A stretch of DNA of 23,035 bases from Mycolicibacterium malmesburyense (GCF_001050015.1 NZ_CVTB01000294.1:1-23035), one strand, 5' to 3'; shown: positions 1-9,435, numbered from the stretch's first letter. Made by a program: numbers and translations. The notes: generated by a model from the sequence alone, not told the origin.

Positions 1-780
1 GCGGCGGGTGCCCGCCGTCGACACCAATCGGTGCGGCCCGTCGATCTGGAAGTGACCGCATTCGAAGGTCGCATTCGGTTGGCGCACCGCGCTGGGCACC
101 TGCTGCGAGTGCAGCGACGGCACGTGGTAGTACTCCTGGAACGCGTCGGCGAAGATCTTCCAGTTGCTGTTGTTCTGCGCTTCGAACTCGTAGCGCTCGG
201 TCATCAACTCGAACGGATAGTCGTCGAGCGCGGTGATCATCGGGCCCAGGAATTCGCGCAGCGTCCAACGCGGTTCGGGATCGAAGTTGATGAAGATGAA
301 CCCGTTCCAGACGTCGCACTGCACCGGCTTCAACCCGTGCCGCTCGTGGTCGAGGCCGAAGAACTCGCCCTCCTGCTGGACGAAGGTCAGGTCGCCCTTG
401 AGGTCGTAGCGCCACCCGTGGTACTTGCAGGTGAACTGCCGACACGTGCCCTTGACCTCTTCGTGGGGGAAGTCGTTCCACACCAACTTGTTTCCGCGAT
501 GGCGGCAGATGTTGTAAAAGGCGCGGATCTGCTGATCCTTGCCCCGCACCACGATCACCGACGTCCGTGCGGCGTCGATCTCCTTGGTCAGGTAGCTGCC
601 GACGCGTGGCAGTTCCTCGACGCGCGCGACATTGAGCCATGCGCGTTTGAAGACCGCCTCGCGTTCGAGCTCGTAGAACTCGGGCGAGATCGAGTCACGG
701 AACGAGACGGGTCCGGTGCCCAGCTCCGGGTAATGTTCGGTCCAGCTGCCCTCGGCCGGCTTGGGCCACTTAGTAGCCAT
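1..780 (-). CDS. Rieske [2Fe-2S] ring-hydroxylating oxygenase, alpha subunit (C-terminus cut off by window edge)
   Basis: The first 260 residues of a Rieske non-heme iron oxygenase catalytic subunit are visible, and the frame stays open to base 1. The Rieske cluster ligands are clear: CRHRGN (C92, H94) and CKYHGWRY (C118, H121). They are followed by the mononuclear-iron segment with D212, H219 and H224 (ADAFQEYYHVPSLH). The ATG at 780 is preceded by a good GGAGG. The protein is closely similar to the second Rieske oxygenase at 5848-7113, sharing SWTEHYPELGT, FKRAWLNV and EFLGPMITAL. It lies downstream of an SDR and a flavin/2Fe-2S reductase on the same strand, which fits a three-gene oxygenase operon in which the reductase supplies electrons. 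Family enzymes use O2 and NAD(P)H-derived electrons to hydroxylate aromatic or alicyclic rings. The substrate cannot be told from sequence. No beta-subunit gene is visible. Confidence 0.95.
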   Translation of the reverse strand, partial: MATKWPKPAEGSWTEHYPELGTGPVSFRDSISPEFYELEREAVFKRAWLNVARVEELPRVGSYLTKEIDAARTSVIVVRGKDQQIRAFYNICRHRGNKLVWNDFPHEEVKGTCRQFTCKYHGWRYDLKGDLTFVQQEGEFFGLDHERHGLKPVQCDVWNGFIFINFDPEPRWTLREFLGPMITALDDYPFELMTERYEFEAQNNSNWKIFADAFQEYYHVPSLHSQQVPSAVRQPNATFECGHFQIDGPHRLVSTAGTRR

Positions 781-822
781 GGAAACCTCCGTGTCGATGG
801 TGTGCGGAAAGCGGGCCGGTCA

Positions 823-1566
823 TCACAGCACCGACCCGCCGTTGACGCCGAGTATCTGGCCGGTGATGAAACCGGCCTCCTCAGAGCACAGGAAGCCCAC
901 GGCCGCGGCGATGTCGTCGCCGGTGCCGAGGTGGCCGAGCGGAACCGTCGCGGCCATCTGCTCGTTCGACGGGAGGTATCCGGCCTCCTGGCCGGCATGC
1001 TGCATCGGTGTCTCGATCGCCGACGGCGGGATGTTGTTCACCGTGATGCCGGCCGGACCATATTCGCGCGCAAGCGATTTGGTCAGCGAGAGCAACGCGC
1101 CCTTGGACGCGGCGTAGTGGGCCATCCGGGGTGAGCCGCGCTGCGCGCTGGAGGACGAGATCATCACGATCCGGCCCCACCCCGCATCGAGCATGTCGGG
1201 CACCGCCACCTGAGCGCAGTGGAAGGTCCCGGTGAGGTTGACGTCGATCAACCGCTGCCACGCCTGCGGCGTGATGTCGGTGAACGCGGCCCAGTCCACC
1301 GCCCCGGCGCTGGTGACCAGGATGTGCACCGGCCCCAACTCACTGCGGACCTTCGCGAATGCCTCCTCGACGGCCGCACGGTCGCTGACGTCGACGGCGA
1401 TCCCCAGCGCCGTGACGCCCGAGGACCGCAACTCTTCGGCGACCCGTTGTGCGGCTTCACCGTTGAGGTCGAGCACGGCCACCTTGTGCCCGCGACGACC
1501 GAGCTCGTGGCACGTCGCCTCCCCCATGCCCGAAGCTCCCCCGGTCACCACCGCCACGCGGCTCAT
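823..1566 (-). CDS. SDR family NAD(P)-dependent oxidoreductase (classical short-chain dehydrogenase)
   Basis: The 247-residue length is typical of classical SDRs. The Rossmann motif TGGASGMG is at residues 8-15. N110, a Ser in the ISSSS run near 137-140 and the YAASK motif (Y151, K155) make up the catalytic set. The C-terminus ends FITGQILGVNGGSVL, the usual ITGQ...DGG tail with N in place of D. The family interconverts alcohols and ketones with NAD(H) or NADP(H) in the cytosol. D33 after the second beta strand (VLDLN) suggests a preference for NAD. The gene sits between the reductase (27 bp away) and the first Rieske oxygenase (42 bp away) on the same strand. It may therefore oxidise the alcohol or diol made by that oxygenase (inference). 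The Shine-Dalgarno ahead of the ATG is weak, so it may depend on readthrough from the reductase gene. Confidence 0.93.
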   Translation of the reverse strand: MSRVAVVTGGASGMGEATCHELGRRGHKVAVLDLNGEAAQRVAEELRSSGVTALGIAVDVSDRAAVEEAFAKVRSELGPVHILVTSAGAVDWAAFTDITPQAWQRLIDVNLTGTFHCAQVAVPDMLDAGWGRIVMISSSSAQRGSPRMAHYAASKGALLSLTKSLAREYGPAGITVNNIPPSAIETPMQHAGQEAGYLPSNEQMAATVPLGHLGTGDDIAAAVGFLCSEEAGFITGQILGVNGGSVL

Positions 1567-1593
1567 CGCATTTGTCCCGTCACTCGACCTCGC

Positions 1594-2613
1594 TTACTCA
1601 TAGGCCACGTGGACCGTCCGGCTGGTGGGCAACGACTGGCAGGTCAGCACCCAGCCTTCGGCCACCTCGTCGTCATCGAGGGCATCGTTGTTGAGCATCC
1701 GGGCACTGCCGGTCACGATGCGCGCCATACACGTTCCGCACGAACCGGTCTCGCACGACGACGGCGCACGCAAACCCGCCATCCGCGCGGTCTGCAGCAG
1801 CGTGTTGCCCGACCGGTAGGGCGCGGTGGTGGTCTTGCGATCCAGCTCGATGACCACCTCTTCGGTCTGCTCGGTGGCGACGGCCGCCTCGTCGGAGATC
1901 GGCGCCACCGTGAACCGCTCGAGGTGCAGTCGGTCGCGGGGCACGCCCGCGCGCAACAGCGTGCTCTCCACCGTGTCCATGAACGGCGCGGGGCCGCAGA
2001 TGTAGTAGTCGACGTCGCCGCACGCCGAGGCGTACGCCTCGACCGCCTCCGGCACCACGACACCGGCTTCGTCGTCGAAGTGATTGGTCACCGCGAGGCG
2101 TTCGGGGTTGGCGGCCGCGAGCGCGGTGAGCGACTCACCGAAGATCACCGAATCGCGGCTTCGATTGGCGTAGAAGAGCCTCACCCGCCGCTGCGAACTC
2201 ACCAGCGCGGACCCGATCAGCGAGAAGATCGGGGTGATGCCGCTGCCGCCCGCGAACGCGACGATGTCGCGCTCGGATTCGCCGAGCAGGAAGCGGCCAT
2301 CGGGGGGAGCGGCATGAATCTCGACGCCGGCCTCGGCGGTGTCGTTGAGCCAGTTCGAGACCAGCCCGCCCGGGTCGCGCTTGACCGTGATCTGCAGGTC
2401 GTTTCCATTGTGCGGAAAAGACGACATCGAGTAGCACCGCTGATGTTCGCACCCGTCGACCGTCACCTGCAGCGTCAGGAACTGTCCCGGCTGGTAGCGG
2501 AAACGATGCGAACAGTGCGCCGGCACATCGAGGACCAGCGACACGGCATCGCTCGTCTCACGCACCACGCGTTTGACGCGCAGTGGGGCGAACTCTTCGA
2601 CGGACATCGACAT
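1594..2613 (-). CDS. Oxygenase reductase: FAD / NAD(P)H / C-terminal plant-type 2Fe-2S (KshB-like architecture)
   Basis: This 339-residue electron-transfer protein has three ordered modules. The FAD-binding barrel carries RCYSMS at 59-64. The NAD(P)H domain carries GGSGITP at 122-128 and CGP at 206-208. The C-terminal plant-type ferredoxin domain has CETGSCGTC plus a distal Cys (C287, C292, C295, C325). The same order is found in KshB (3-ketosteroid 9-alpha-hydroxylase reductase), in PaaE and in related Rieske oxygenase reductases. It would pass electrons from NAD(P)H through FAD to the cluster and then to a Rieske oxygenase. It is the only reductase in the window, so it may serve both oxygenases (inference). 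Two in-frame ATGs (2613 and 2607) are possible starts and neither has a strong ribosome site. The promoter side carries a double palindrome (2620-2653). Assignment to KshB itself is not justified. Confidence 0.94.
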   Translation of the reverse strand: MSMSVEEFAPLRVKRVVRETSDAVSLVLDVPAHCSHRFRYQPGQFLTLQVTVDGCEHQRCYSMSSFPHNGNDLQITVKRDPGGLVSNWLNDTAEAGVEIHAAPPDGRFLLGESERDIVAFAGGSGITPIFSLIGSALVSSQRRVRLFYANRSRDSVIFGESLTALAAANPERLAVTNHFDDEAGVVVPEAVEAYASACGDVDYYICGPAPFMDTVESTLLRAGVPRDRLHLERFTVAPISDEAAVATEQTEEVVIELDRKTTTAPYRSGNTLLQTARMAGLRAPSSCETGSCGTCMARIVTGSARMLNNDALDDDEVAEGWVLTCQSLPTSRTVHVAYE

Positions 2614-2619
2614 CAGAGT

Positions 2620-2653
2620 ATCAAGTACTTGCGATAGATCTCAAGCACTTGAT
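2620..2653. promoter_or_regulatory. Tandem palindromic operator between the reductase and DapB-like genes
   Basis: CAAGTACTTG (2622-2631, a perfect 10-bp palindrome) and CAAGCACTTG (2642-2651) lie 20 bp apart, close to two helical turns. With flanks they form a larger inverted repeat: ATCAAGTACTTG against the reverse complement of CAAGCACTTGAT matches at 11 of 12 positions. Each site differs at about one position from the KstR2 consensus as I remember it (AnCAAGnnCTTGnT). The pair fills the 77-bp divergent gap, placed to control both directions. The regulator is not known from sequence. Confidence 0.72.
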
Positions 2654-2690
2654 CACCTGTCTCGGTCCGCCGGTGACGTAACGTGACCGG

Positions 2691-3761
2691 ATGCCACGAC
2701 ATCGCGTCATCGCCTGGGGCACCGGCGCCGTCGGCGTCGAGATGATCACCGCGATATTCGACGACCGCTCGGCCTTCGATCTCGTCGGCGCGCGCGTCTA
2801 CTCCGCGGACAAGGACGGCGCCGACGTCGGGGCGCTGGTCGGACGCGACCCGGTCGGCGTCACCGCCACCACCGATGTCGACAAAATCCTCGCGCTCGAC
2901 GCCGACTGCGTCCTCTACACGCCGCGAAACACCGATGTCGGCGAGGTATGCGCGATCCTCGCCAGCGGCAAAAACGTTGTCACGACGGCATTCCTGTTCC
3001 ACCCGCAGCGCACCCGGCCCGCCGACCGGGAACGGCTGCTCGACGCGTGCAGAACCGGCAACAGCACCGTGCACGGCAGCGGACTGAACCCGGGCAACCT
3101 CTCCGGTGTCCTGCCGCTCGCGTTGTCCGGGATGAGCCGCACCATCGACAAGATCACGCTGCAGGAGCGTGCCGACTGGTCCGTCTACGACAGCACCGCG
3201 ATCACGTTCGACAACATGTCCTTCGGAGAACCCGTCGAGACCATCAGCCCCACGGGCACCGATTTCCTCGCGTTCAACAGCGCGATCTTCAGCGAACAGG
3301 TCTGGCTCATCGCCGATGCGCTCAACGCGGGCATCGACGAGGTGGCCCCGTCGGTCGAAGCCGTTGCGGCCGAGCGCGACCACGAGATCTTCGACCGTGT
3401 GCTGCGGGCAGGAACGACGGCGGGCCAGCGGTGGACCTGGTCGGGTCGACGCAACGGCGAGGCGCTGGTCGAGATCGAGACGCTGTGGACGGTCGGCAAC
3501 GAGTACCCGGCGCATTGGCCCAAGCCCCAGCATGGTTGGACGCTGACGATCGAGGGTGATCCGTCGATGCGCACCCACTTCTTCTCGCTGGCCAGCTTCA
3601 GCCGCGACGCGACCATGGCCGAGCACGTGCGGTCGGCGAACGTGGCGACGGCGATGCAGGTGCTCAACGCCGTGCCCGCGGTCATCGCCGCACCCGCCGG
3701 GTTCGCGACGGCTGCGGACCTGCCGTTGATCCGCAGCCATATAGGATTCGGTAACGGTTGA
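2691..3761 (+). CDS. DapB-like NAD(P)-binding dehydrogenase (dihydrodipicolinate-reductase N-terminal family)
   Basis: This 356-residue protein has an N-terminal Rossmann motif, AWGTGAVG (residues 8-15). A DapB-type nucleotide-binding domain follows (VYSADKDGADVGALVG, then DADCVLYTPR). The C-terminal domain is unlike that of true lysine-pathway DapB, which is about 245-270 residues long. Actinobacterial members are usually annotated as dihydrodipicolinate reductase or NAD(P)H-dependent amine-dehydrogenase-like proteins, and their substrates are mostly unknown. A role in lysine synthesis is unlikely here given the length and the catabolic neighbours. It is read divergently from the reductase across the double operator, and convergently with the MarR gene (6 bp between stops). 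It probably belongs to the same regulon and acts as an oxidoreductase on a pathway intermediate (inference). The ATG at 2691 has only a weak ribosome site. Confidence 0.88.
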   Translation: MPRHRVIAWGTGAVGVEMITAIFDDRSAFDLVGARVYSADKDGADVGALVGRDPVGVTATTDVDKILALDADCVLYTPRNTDVGEVCAILASGKNVVTTAFLFHPQRTRPADRERLLDACRTGNSTVHGSGLNPGNLSGVLPLALSGMSRTIDKITLQERADWSVYDSTAITFDNMSFGEPVETISPTGTDFLAFNSAIFSEQVWLIADALNAGIDEVAPSVEAVAAERDHEIFDRVLRAGTTAGQRWTWSGRRNGEALVEIETLWTVGNEYPAHWPKPQHGWTLTIEGDPSMRTHFFSLASFSRDATMAEHVRSANVATAMQVLNAVPAVIAAPAGFATAADLPLIRSHIGFGNG

Positions 3762-3767
3762 CGGGAC

Positions 3768-4242
3768 TCAGTCGCTGATGTGGTCGTCGGCCATCGTGTG
3801 GCCGGTGCCCTTCACGACGACACGGGCCAGCAGGTCGCGAAGCGTGTGCTGCTCTTCCTCGGTGAGGACGCCGAACACCGCTTCGTGCGCGGCGATCGCG
3901 TCGCTGACCACCGCGCTTGCGACCTTGCGCCCGTCAGATGTCAGGTACGCCTTGAGGATTCGCGCGTGCTGGGGGTCGGGTTTGCGTTCGACCAGCCCCC
4001 GCTGCTCGAGAGCCTTCACCGCCAACTGCACGCCTTGCGGGGTGATCAGCAACCGACGCGCGAGTTCGGCGCCGGAGAGCCCCGGCTCGTTGGCGAGCTG
4101 ACGCAGCACACCGATCTGTGCGGTGCTGACGCCGTGCTGGCTGACCGCGTCGTTGACCGCCGTGAGGGCGAAGTACCAGGCCTGTTTGAGATGCCACAGG
4201 ATGTTGTCGCCGAGTTCCATGCCCAGCTCTGGGTTTGTCTGC

Positions 4243-4250
<8 letters not shown>
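3768..4250 (-). CDS. MarR family transcriptional regulator
   Basis: This 160-residue winged-helix regulator has the helix-turn-helix LSGAELARRLLITPQGVQLA (about residues 58-77). It continues through KALEQRGLVERKPDPQHARI and the wing segment AYLTSDGRK, the typical MarR layout of DNA-binding domain flanked by dimerisation helices. The chosen start is the GTG at 4250, behind a G-rich stretch (aaggggg). It overlaps the stop of the amidohydrolase-like gene by 8 nt, so translation is probably coupled. An ATG at 4220 would give a 150-residue form. As the last gene of the Rieske/unknown/amidohydrolase operon, it may sense a pathway compound and control its own operon. No clear MarR palindrome was found to test this. 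Confidence 0.92.
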
Positions 4251-5504
<1,254 letters not shown>

Positions 5505-5508
<4 letters not shown>

Positions 5509-5846
5509 GGAACCGGTTCGGACGCGCAGTCCAGGGTGGTGGCGCCCGAATCGGGGACCTTCGGCTGTTTCCAGCACTCGACCGGGAAGGACACCTGGAT
5601 CATCGAGTAGAGCAGATGCATCAGGTTGAGCACGTCCTCGGGCAGGTCGTCCAGCGAGAACTTGTCGCAGTAGGCGATCGCCTCCTCGGCACGCGCGGTG
5701 ATCGCGTCGTAGAAGGCCTGCATCTCGGTCATCGTCGACGAGAGCCGCTTGGCGTAGCGTTCGGCCTCCGAACCCAGGCACCAGTCCGAGAACTGTTCGA
5801 GATTGGCGAATTCGGGCGGCAGCTTGTGCGTCTCGGTCGTCGTCAT
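5505..5846 (-). CDS. Conserved small protein of unknown function, coupled to a Rieske oxygenase
   Basis: I do not recognise a named family for this 113-residue protein. It is mostly helical and acidic, with no signal peptide, membrane segment or metal-cluster motif. It contains DWCLGSEAERYAKRL, a run of helix-forming residues (MQAFYDAITARAEEAIAYCD), DLPEDVLNLMHLLYSM and a C-terminal PKVPDSGATTLDC. It is too short and too different to be a normal Rieske oxygenase beta subunit (about 160-190 residues). The ATG at 5846 starts 1 nt after the oxygenase stop. A GTG at 5855 would overlap that stop by 8 nt and add three residues. The 3' end overlaps the amidohydrolase GTG start by 4 nt. This tight coupling suggests a subunit, chaperone or accessory factor of the oxygenase (inference). 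Confidence 0.85.
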
Positions 5847-5847
5847 C

Positions 5848-7113
5848 TCAGACACCCGCCGTCTTGCCTTCGTAGTTCTCCACCCACGCCGCGGTCTCCT
5901 TGTGCAGGTGGCGGATCAGCACCTCCTGGTCGCAGAGCAGGAAGTCGTCGAGCACCCGCGACTCGATCATCGACTGAGTGGCCTCCAGCGTGTTGGCGTC
6001 CTGCAACCCGTATTCCTTGAAGGACACCGCGGCCAGTTCCTGCGCGATGCGTTCCCGGGGAGTGCGCGGTTGCGGGAAGTACACGGTGCCCTCGAACAGG
6101 TGCGTGTTGTACGACGTGGGCCAGTAGTGATAGGTCAGGTACCAGCCCTGCCCCCAGAACAAGATCACGAAGTTCGGGAACAACTGGAACGAATCAAGGC
6201 CCCACGGATCGCATTTCGCGGGGTTCAGGCCGGGGGGCATCTCCCCCAGATCCGGTTTGTCCCAGGGGCCGAACAATCCGCTCTGACAAATGTCCTCGAT
6301 CGGCTTGCGCATCTCGTCGGCCATTTCCCAGGCGCGCACACCCGACGTGCTGACCAGCCGGTGCGGCCCCTCGATGCGATAGTGCGGAGCCTCGAAGCCT
6401 GCCTCGGCGGCGGCCTTCGAGTAGGCGGTGGGCGACTGGTTCGCGTGCAGCACCGGTGCGTGGTAGAACTCCTGGAAGGCGTCCATGTAGAGCTTCCAGT
6501 TCGCCTTCACCTCGGACCGGTAGTAGAACCGCGACGTCATCTTGTCGAAGGGGTAGCCCTCCAGGGCGGTGATCATCGGACCGAGGAACTCGCGCAGCGA
6601 CTGCTCGGGCTCCTTGGCGAAGTTGACGAAGATGAACCCTTCCCAGACCTCACAGTGCACCGGCACCAGCCCGTAGCGGCTCTTGTCGAGGTTGAAGAAC
6701 TCCCCCTCCTGCTGCACGAAGGTCAGGTTGCCGTCGAGGTCGTAGCGCCACGCGTGGTACTTGCAGGTGAACTGCCTGCACACCCCGCTGGTTTCCTCGA
6801 GCGGCATGTCGTTCCACACCAACTTGTTGCCGCGATGGCGGCAGATGTTGTGATACGCCTTGACCTCACCGGAGGTGGTCCGCACCACGATGATCGACGT
6901 GTTGGCGACCTTGAGCTCTTTGGTGAAGTAGCTGCCCTTGCGCGGAACCTGCTCCACGCGACCGACATTCAGCCACGCGCGCTTGAAGATCGCCTGGCGT
7001 TCCTTCTCGTAGAACTCCGGGCTGATGGAATCCTCGTAAGAGACGGGATCGGTGCCCAGTTCGGGATAGTGCTCCGTCCAACTGCCCTCTGGCGGTTTGG
7101 GAAAGCGAGCCAT
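5848..7113 (-). CDS. Rieske [2Fe-2S] ring-hydroxylating oxygenase, alpha subunit (complete)
   Basis: This complete 421-residue catalytic subunit has Rieske ligands in CRHRGN (C91, H93) and CKYHAWRY (C117, H120). The mononuclear iron site is DAFQEFYHAPVLH (D211, H218, H223). The length is typical of the family. The ATG at 7113 follows a clear AGGAG. It begins a minus-strand operon with the 113-residue unknown protein, the amidohydrolase-like protein and MarR. It is a close paralogue of the truncated oxygenase at 1-780, with most N-terminal residues conserved, but it has its own promoter and operator (7189-7204). It would add one or two oxygen atoms to a ring, using electrons probably supplied by the reductase at 1594-2613. 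No dedicated ferredoxin or beta subunit is present. The substrate is unknown. Confidence 0.96.
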   Translation of the reverse strand: MARFPKPPEGSWTEHYPELGTDPVSYEDSISPEFYEKERQAIFKRAWLNVGRVEQVPRKGSYFTKELKVANTSIIVVRTTSGEVKAYHNICRHRGNKLVWNDMPLEETSGVCRQFTCKYHAWRYDLDGNLTFVQQEGEFFNLDKSRYGLVPVHCEVWEGFIFVNFAKEPEQSLREFLGPMITALEGYPFDKMTSRFYYRSEVKANWKLYMDAFQEFYHAPVLHANQSPTAYSKAAAEAGFEAPHYRIEGPHRLVSTSGVRAWEMADEMRKPIEDICQSGLFGPWDKPDLGEMPPGLNPAKCDPWGLDSFQLFPNFVILFWGQGWYLTYHYWPTSYNTHLFEGTVYFPQPRTPRERIAQELAAVSFKEYGLQDANTLEATQSMIESRVLDDFLLCDQEVLIRHLHKETAAWVENYEGKTAGV

Positions 7114-7188
7114 TGCCTACTCCTGTCGACCGCCCGGCCTAGACCGTGCCGGGAGCTGCAGCGCCGACGGTATATGCTCCATGTCACA

Positions 7189-7204
7189 ATCGCAAGTAGT
7201 TGAT
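7189..7204. promoter_or_regulatory. Operator-like site between the second Rieske oxygenase and the aldehyde dehydrogenase
   Basis: The minus strand reads ATCAACTACTTGCGAT, which matches the site at 2620-2635 (ATCAAGTACTTGCGAT) at 15 of 16 positions. It lies in the 198-bp gap between the divergent oxygenase (start 7113) and aldehyde dehydrogenase (start 7312) genes, and could control either or both. The rest of that gap shows no gene or hairpin that I can support. Confidence 0.65.
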
Positions 7205-7311
7205 ACAGCCACGGCGAGGCCCGGTACCGTCGCCGATTTCTGCAGGACGGTCGGGCTCACGCGAAGACCACAACCGTGGTGCGGAATTCAGCGCGAAAGG
7301 GTGTGCACACA

Positions 7312-8757
7312 ATGCGATCGGACGAGTTGTTCATCGGTGGCCGATGGTCCGAGGCGAGCACCGCAGACCGCATCGAGGTCGTGTCCCCGCACACCGAGGA
7401 ACCCGTCGCGCGCGTGGCCGCCGCCGCGCCCGCGGACGTAGACAAGGCCGTCGCGGCCGCGCGGGCGGCGTTCGACACCGGCTCGTGGCCGCGCCTGGAC
7501 CCGGGTGAGCGCATCGCCGCGGTCCGCCGACTTGCCGAGCGGTACGGCGAACGGCGCGGCGAGATGGCCGAGACGATCACCTCCGAGATCGGGGCACCGA
7601 TCAGTTTCGCCCAGCGCGCACAGGTCGGGCTGCCCGCGATGATGATGTCGGCCTTCTGCGAGCTGGCCGAGTCCTACCCGTGGGAGGAGTCCCGGAAGGG
7701 GATGTACGGATCCGACATCCGCATCCGCCGCGAGCCGGTCGGCGTCGTCGCCGCGATCGTGCCGTGGAACATGCCGCAGTTCCTGATCGTCACCAAGCTG
7801 ATCCCGGCGCTGCTGGCCGGCTGCACGGTCGTTCTCAAGCCGGCGCCCGAGTCGCCGCTCAACGCACTGCTGCTGGCCGAGTTGCTCGCCGAGGCCGGCC
7901 TGCCCGACGGCGTCGTCAGCGTGCTTCCCGGTGACGGTTCCGCAGGCGAATACCTCGTCAAACACCCTGGGGTGGACAAGGTCTCGTTCACCGGGTCGAC
8001 CGCGGCGGGCAAGGCGGTAGCCGCCGCGTGCGCCGTCGATCTGCGGCGCGTCAGCCTCGAGCTCGGCGGCAAGTCGGCGGCCATCGTGCTCGCCGATGCC
8101 GATCCGGCAGCCGTCGCCGCCGGTGTGCGCTCGGCCAGCCTGTCCAACAGCGGGCAGATCTGCAACGCGCTGACCCGGATCCTGGTCCCCGCCGCGCGGT
8201 CGGCCGATTTCACCGACGCCCTGGCCACGGAGATGTCGTCGCTCGTCGTCGGGGACCCGACCGATCCCGCCACTCAGGTCGGACCGCTCGTCGCCCGCCG
8301 CCAGCAAGAGCGGGTGCGGGGTTACATCCGGACGGGCGAGGCCGAAGGCGCACGCCTCGTCGTCGGAGGAGCCGACATGCCCGACGGGATCGAGCGGGGC
8401 TGGTACGTCAAGCCGACGCTGTTCGCCGACGCCGACAACGCCATGACGATCGCGCGCGAGGAGATCTTCGGACCCGTCTTGACCGTGATCGGTTACGCCG
8501 ACGAGGACGAGGCGGTGGCCGTCGCCAACGACTCCGACTACGGCCTGGCCGGGTCGGTGTGGACCGCCGACACCGAACGCGGGCTCGCCGTCGCTGAACG
8601 CATCCGCACCGGCACATTCGGCGTCAACCAGGGCTACACGATGGATCCGTTCGCGCCGTTCGGCGGCGTCAAGGACAGCGGCTACGGCCGCGAACTCGGC
8701 CGCGAGGGCATCGACGGCTACACCGACACGAAGTCGATATCGGTTGCCTCAGGCTAG
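7312..8757 (+). CDS. Aldehyde dehydrogenase, NAD(P)-dependent
   Basis: This 481-residue ALDH-superfamily enzyme shows all hallmark positions. These are PWN with N153, the cofactor-region Lys in LKPAPESP (K176), FTGST (227-231), the general base in SLELGGKS (E250) and the catalytic cysteine in SNSGQICNA (C284). The C-terminal PFGGVKDSGYGRELG is also typical. It oxidises an aldehyde to a carboxylic acid with NAD(P)+. The chosen start is the ATG at 7312, giving MRSDELFIGG, the usual ALDH N-terminus. An in-frame GTG at 7276 would add 12 atypical residues. The gene is read divergently from the second Rieske oxygenase across an operator-like site, and convergently with a TetR gene (15 bp between stops). 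It likely handles an aldehyde intermediate of the same pathway, but the substrate is not predictable. Confidence 0.95.
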   Translation: MRSDELFIGGRWSEASTADRIEVVSPHTEEPVARVAAAAPADVDKAVAAARAAFDTGSWPRLDPGERIAAVRRLAERYGERRGEMAETITSEIGAPISFAQRAQVGLPAMMMSAFCELAESYPWEESRKGMYGSDIRIRREPVGVVAAIVPWNMPQFLIVTKLIPALLAGCTVVLKPAPESPLNALLLAELLAEAGLPDGVVSVLPGDGSAGEYLVKHPGVDKVSFTGSTAAGKAVAAACAVDLRRVSLELGGKSAAIVLADADPAAVAAGVRSASLSNSGQICNALTRILVPAARSADFTDALATEMSSLVVGDPTDPATQVGPLVARRQQERVRGYIRTGEAEGARLVVGGADMPDGIERGWYVKPTLFADADNAMTIAREEIFGPVLTVIGYADEDEAVAVANDSDYGLAGSVWTADTERGLAVAERIRTGTFGVNQGYTMDPFAPFGGVKDSGYGRELGREGIDGYTDTKSISVASG

Positions 8758-8772
8758 GTTTCGCCAGGGGCG

Positions 8773-9375
8773 TCAAGGGAACTTGATCGCCGAGACGTAC
8801 ATGTCGATGATCGGCCGGTAGAGGTCGACATCGTCGAGCTCACTGCCGAGCACGACGGCGTCGCTGGTCGCGATCAGCACCTGGGCGAAGGTCAACGGCG
8901 GGATCACCAGGGTGCCGCCCAGCCGGTCGATGCCGTCGACGATGAAGTTCGCCAACTTCTCGACCACCTCCGCCCGCTTGCCGACCACGCGGTCGCGGGC
9001 TTCCGGGTTGCGCAGCAGGTACAGCGTGAACTCGTGCCCGAGGGCGGCGTGCTCGGCACCGCGGTCGCGGCTGAGCTCACGCCACCGCCGCGCGATCTCG
9101 TCGCGCTCGCGGGCACCCACCTGCTCCGACGACGACATCACCTCGGCGAAGTTGTCGAAATACCGGCGCCAGTAGCGGTCGCTGACGGCCAAGAACAGCT
9201 CCTCTTTGGTCGAGAAGTGCTTGTAGATGGCGCCCTTGGTGTAACCGGCAGCGTAGGCGATGTCGTCGAGAGTCGCTGCGGTGAAGCCCTTTTCGGCGAA
9301 CACATCCTCGGCCGCGTCCAGTAGCAGGGACCGGGTGTGCTCGAGCCGCCGCTCCCGGGTCCAACGCTCCGCCAT
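8773..9375 (-). CDS. TetR family transcriptional regulator (divergent to the AveC/AAA+/VWA cassette)
   Basis: This 200-residue TetR-type repressor begins ERRLEHTRSLLLDAAEDVFA, with the helix-turn-helix ATLDDIAYAAGYTKGAIYKH and the closing FSTKEELF, as is standard for the family. The ligand-binding C-terminal domain is divergent, as usual. The ATG at 9375 is preferred over an upstream TTG (9393), because the protein then begins just before the first helix. The ribosome site is weak. It is read divergently from the AveC-like membrane protein, with 104 bp between the start codons. It probably represses that operon and itself, possibly through the imperfect dyad at 9422-9435 (inference). Confidence 0.93.
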   Translation of the reverse strand: MAERWTRERRLEHTRSLLLDAAEDVFAEKGFTAATLDDIAYAAGYTKGAIYKHFSTKEELFLAVSDRYWRRYFDNFAEVMSSSEQVGARERDEIARRWRELSRDRGAEHAALGHEFTLYLLRNPEARDRVVGKRAEVVEKLANFIVDGIDRLGGTLVIPPLTFAQVLIATSDAVVLGSELDDVDLYRPIIDMYVSAIKFP

Positions 9376-9421
9376 GCCGGAAGTCTGCCACAAGAATCTC
9401 AGATCCCATTGAGTTATCCAG

Positions 9422-9435
9422 ATACTCGTCGGTAT
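9422..9435. promoter_or_regulatory. Possible TetR operator (imperfect dyad)
   Basis: ATACTCGTCGGTAT has 4-bp inverted arms (ATAC/GTAT) around 6 bp. It sits between the divergent TetR (start 9375) and AveC-like (start 9480) genes. ATAC...GTAT dyads of this size are common for actinobacterial TetR regulators, but the arms are short, so this is tentative. Confidence 0.38.

Noticed and set aside
31..1134. Long plus-strand open frame opposite the Rieske oxygenase and SDR genes
   Set aside because: It is the antisense shadow of two well-supported minus-strand genes; the translation is Arg/His/Val-rich with no recognisable domain, as expected for high-GC codon bias.
1594..2613. Naming the reductase kshB and treating the cluster as cholesterol degradation
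   Set aside because: The domain order is shared by many oxygenase reductases, and no other recognisable cholesterol-ring genes (such as hsaA-D or kstD) are present.
1219..2637. 472-codon plus-strand open frame opposite the SDR and reductase genes
   Set aside because: It lies antisense to genes with complete catalytic motifs, has no domain or good ribosome site, and runs across the gap between two genes.
2613..3740. Minus-strand open frame opposite the DapB-like gene
   Set aside because: Its translation has no motif, while the plus-strand frame has a Rossmann motif and family-like sequence throughout.
5509..5781. N-terminal extension of the amidohydrolase-like protein to a 512-residue form
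   Set aside because: The extra 91 residues are an out-of-frame reading of the 113-residue neighbour; GTG 5508 in a GTGA overlap gives a normal amidohydrolase N-terminus.
5803..7203. 466-codon plus-strand open frame opposite the second Rieske oxygenase
   Set aside because: Antisense shadow: the oxygenase on the other strand has both Rieske and iron ligands, while this frame has biased composition and no family match.
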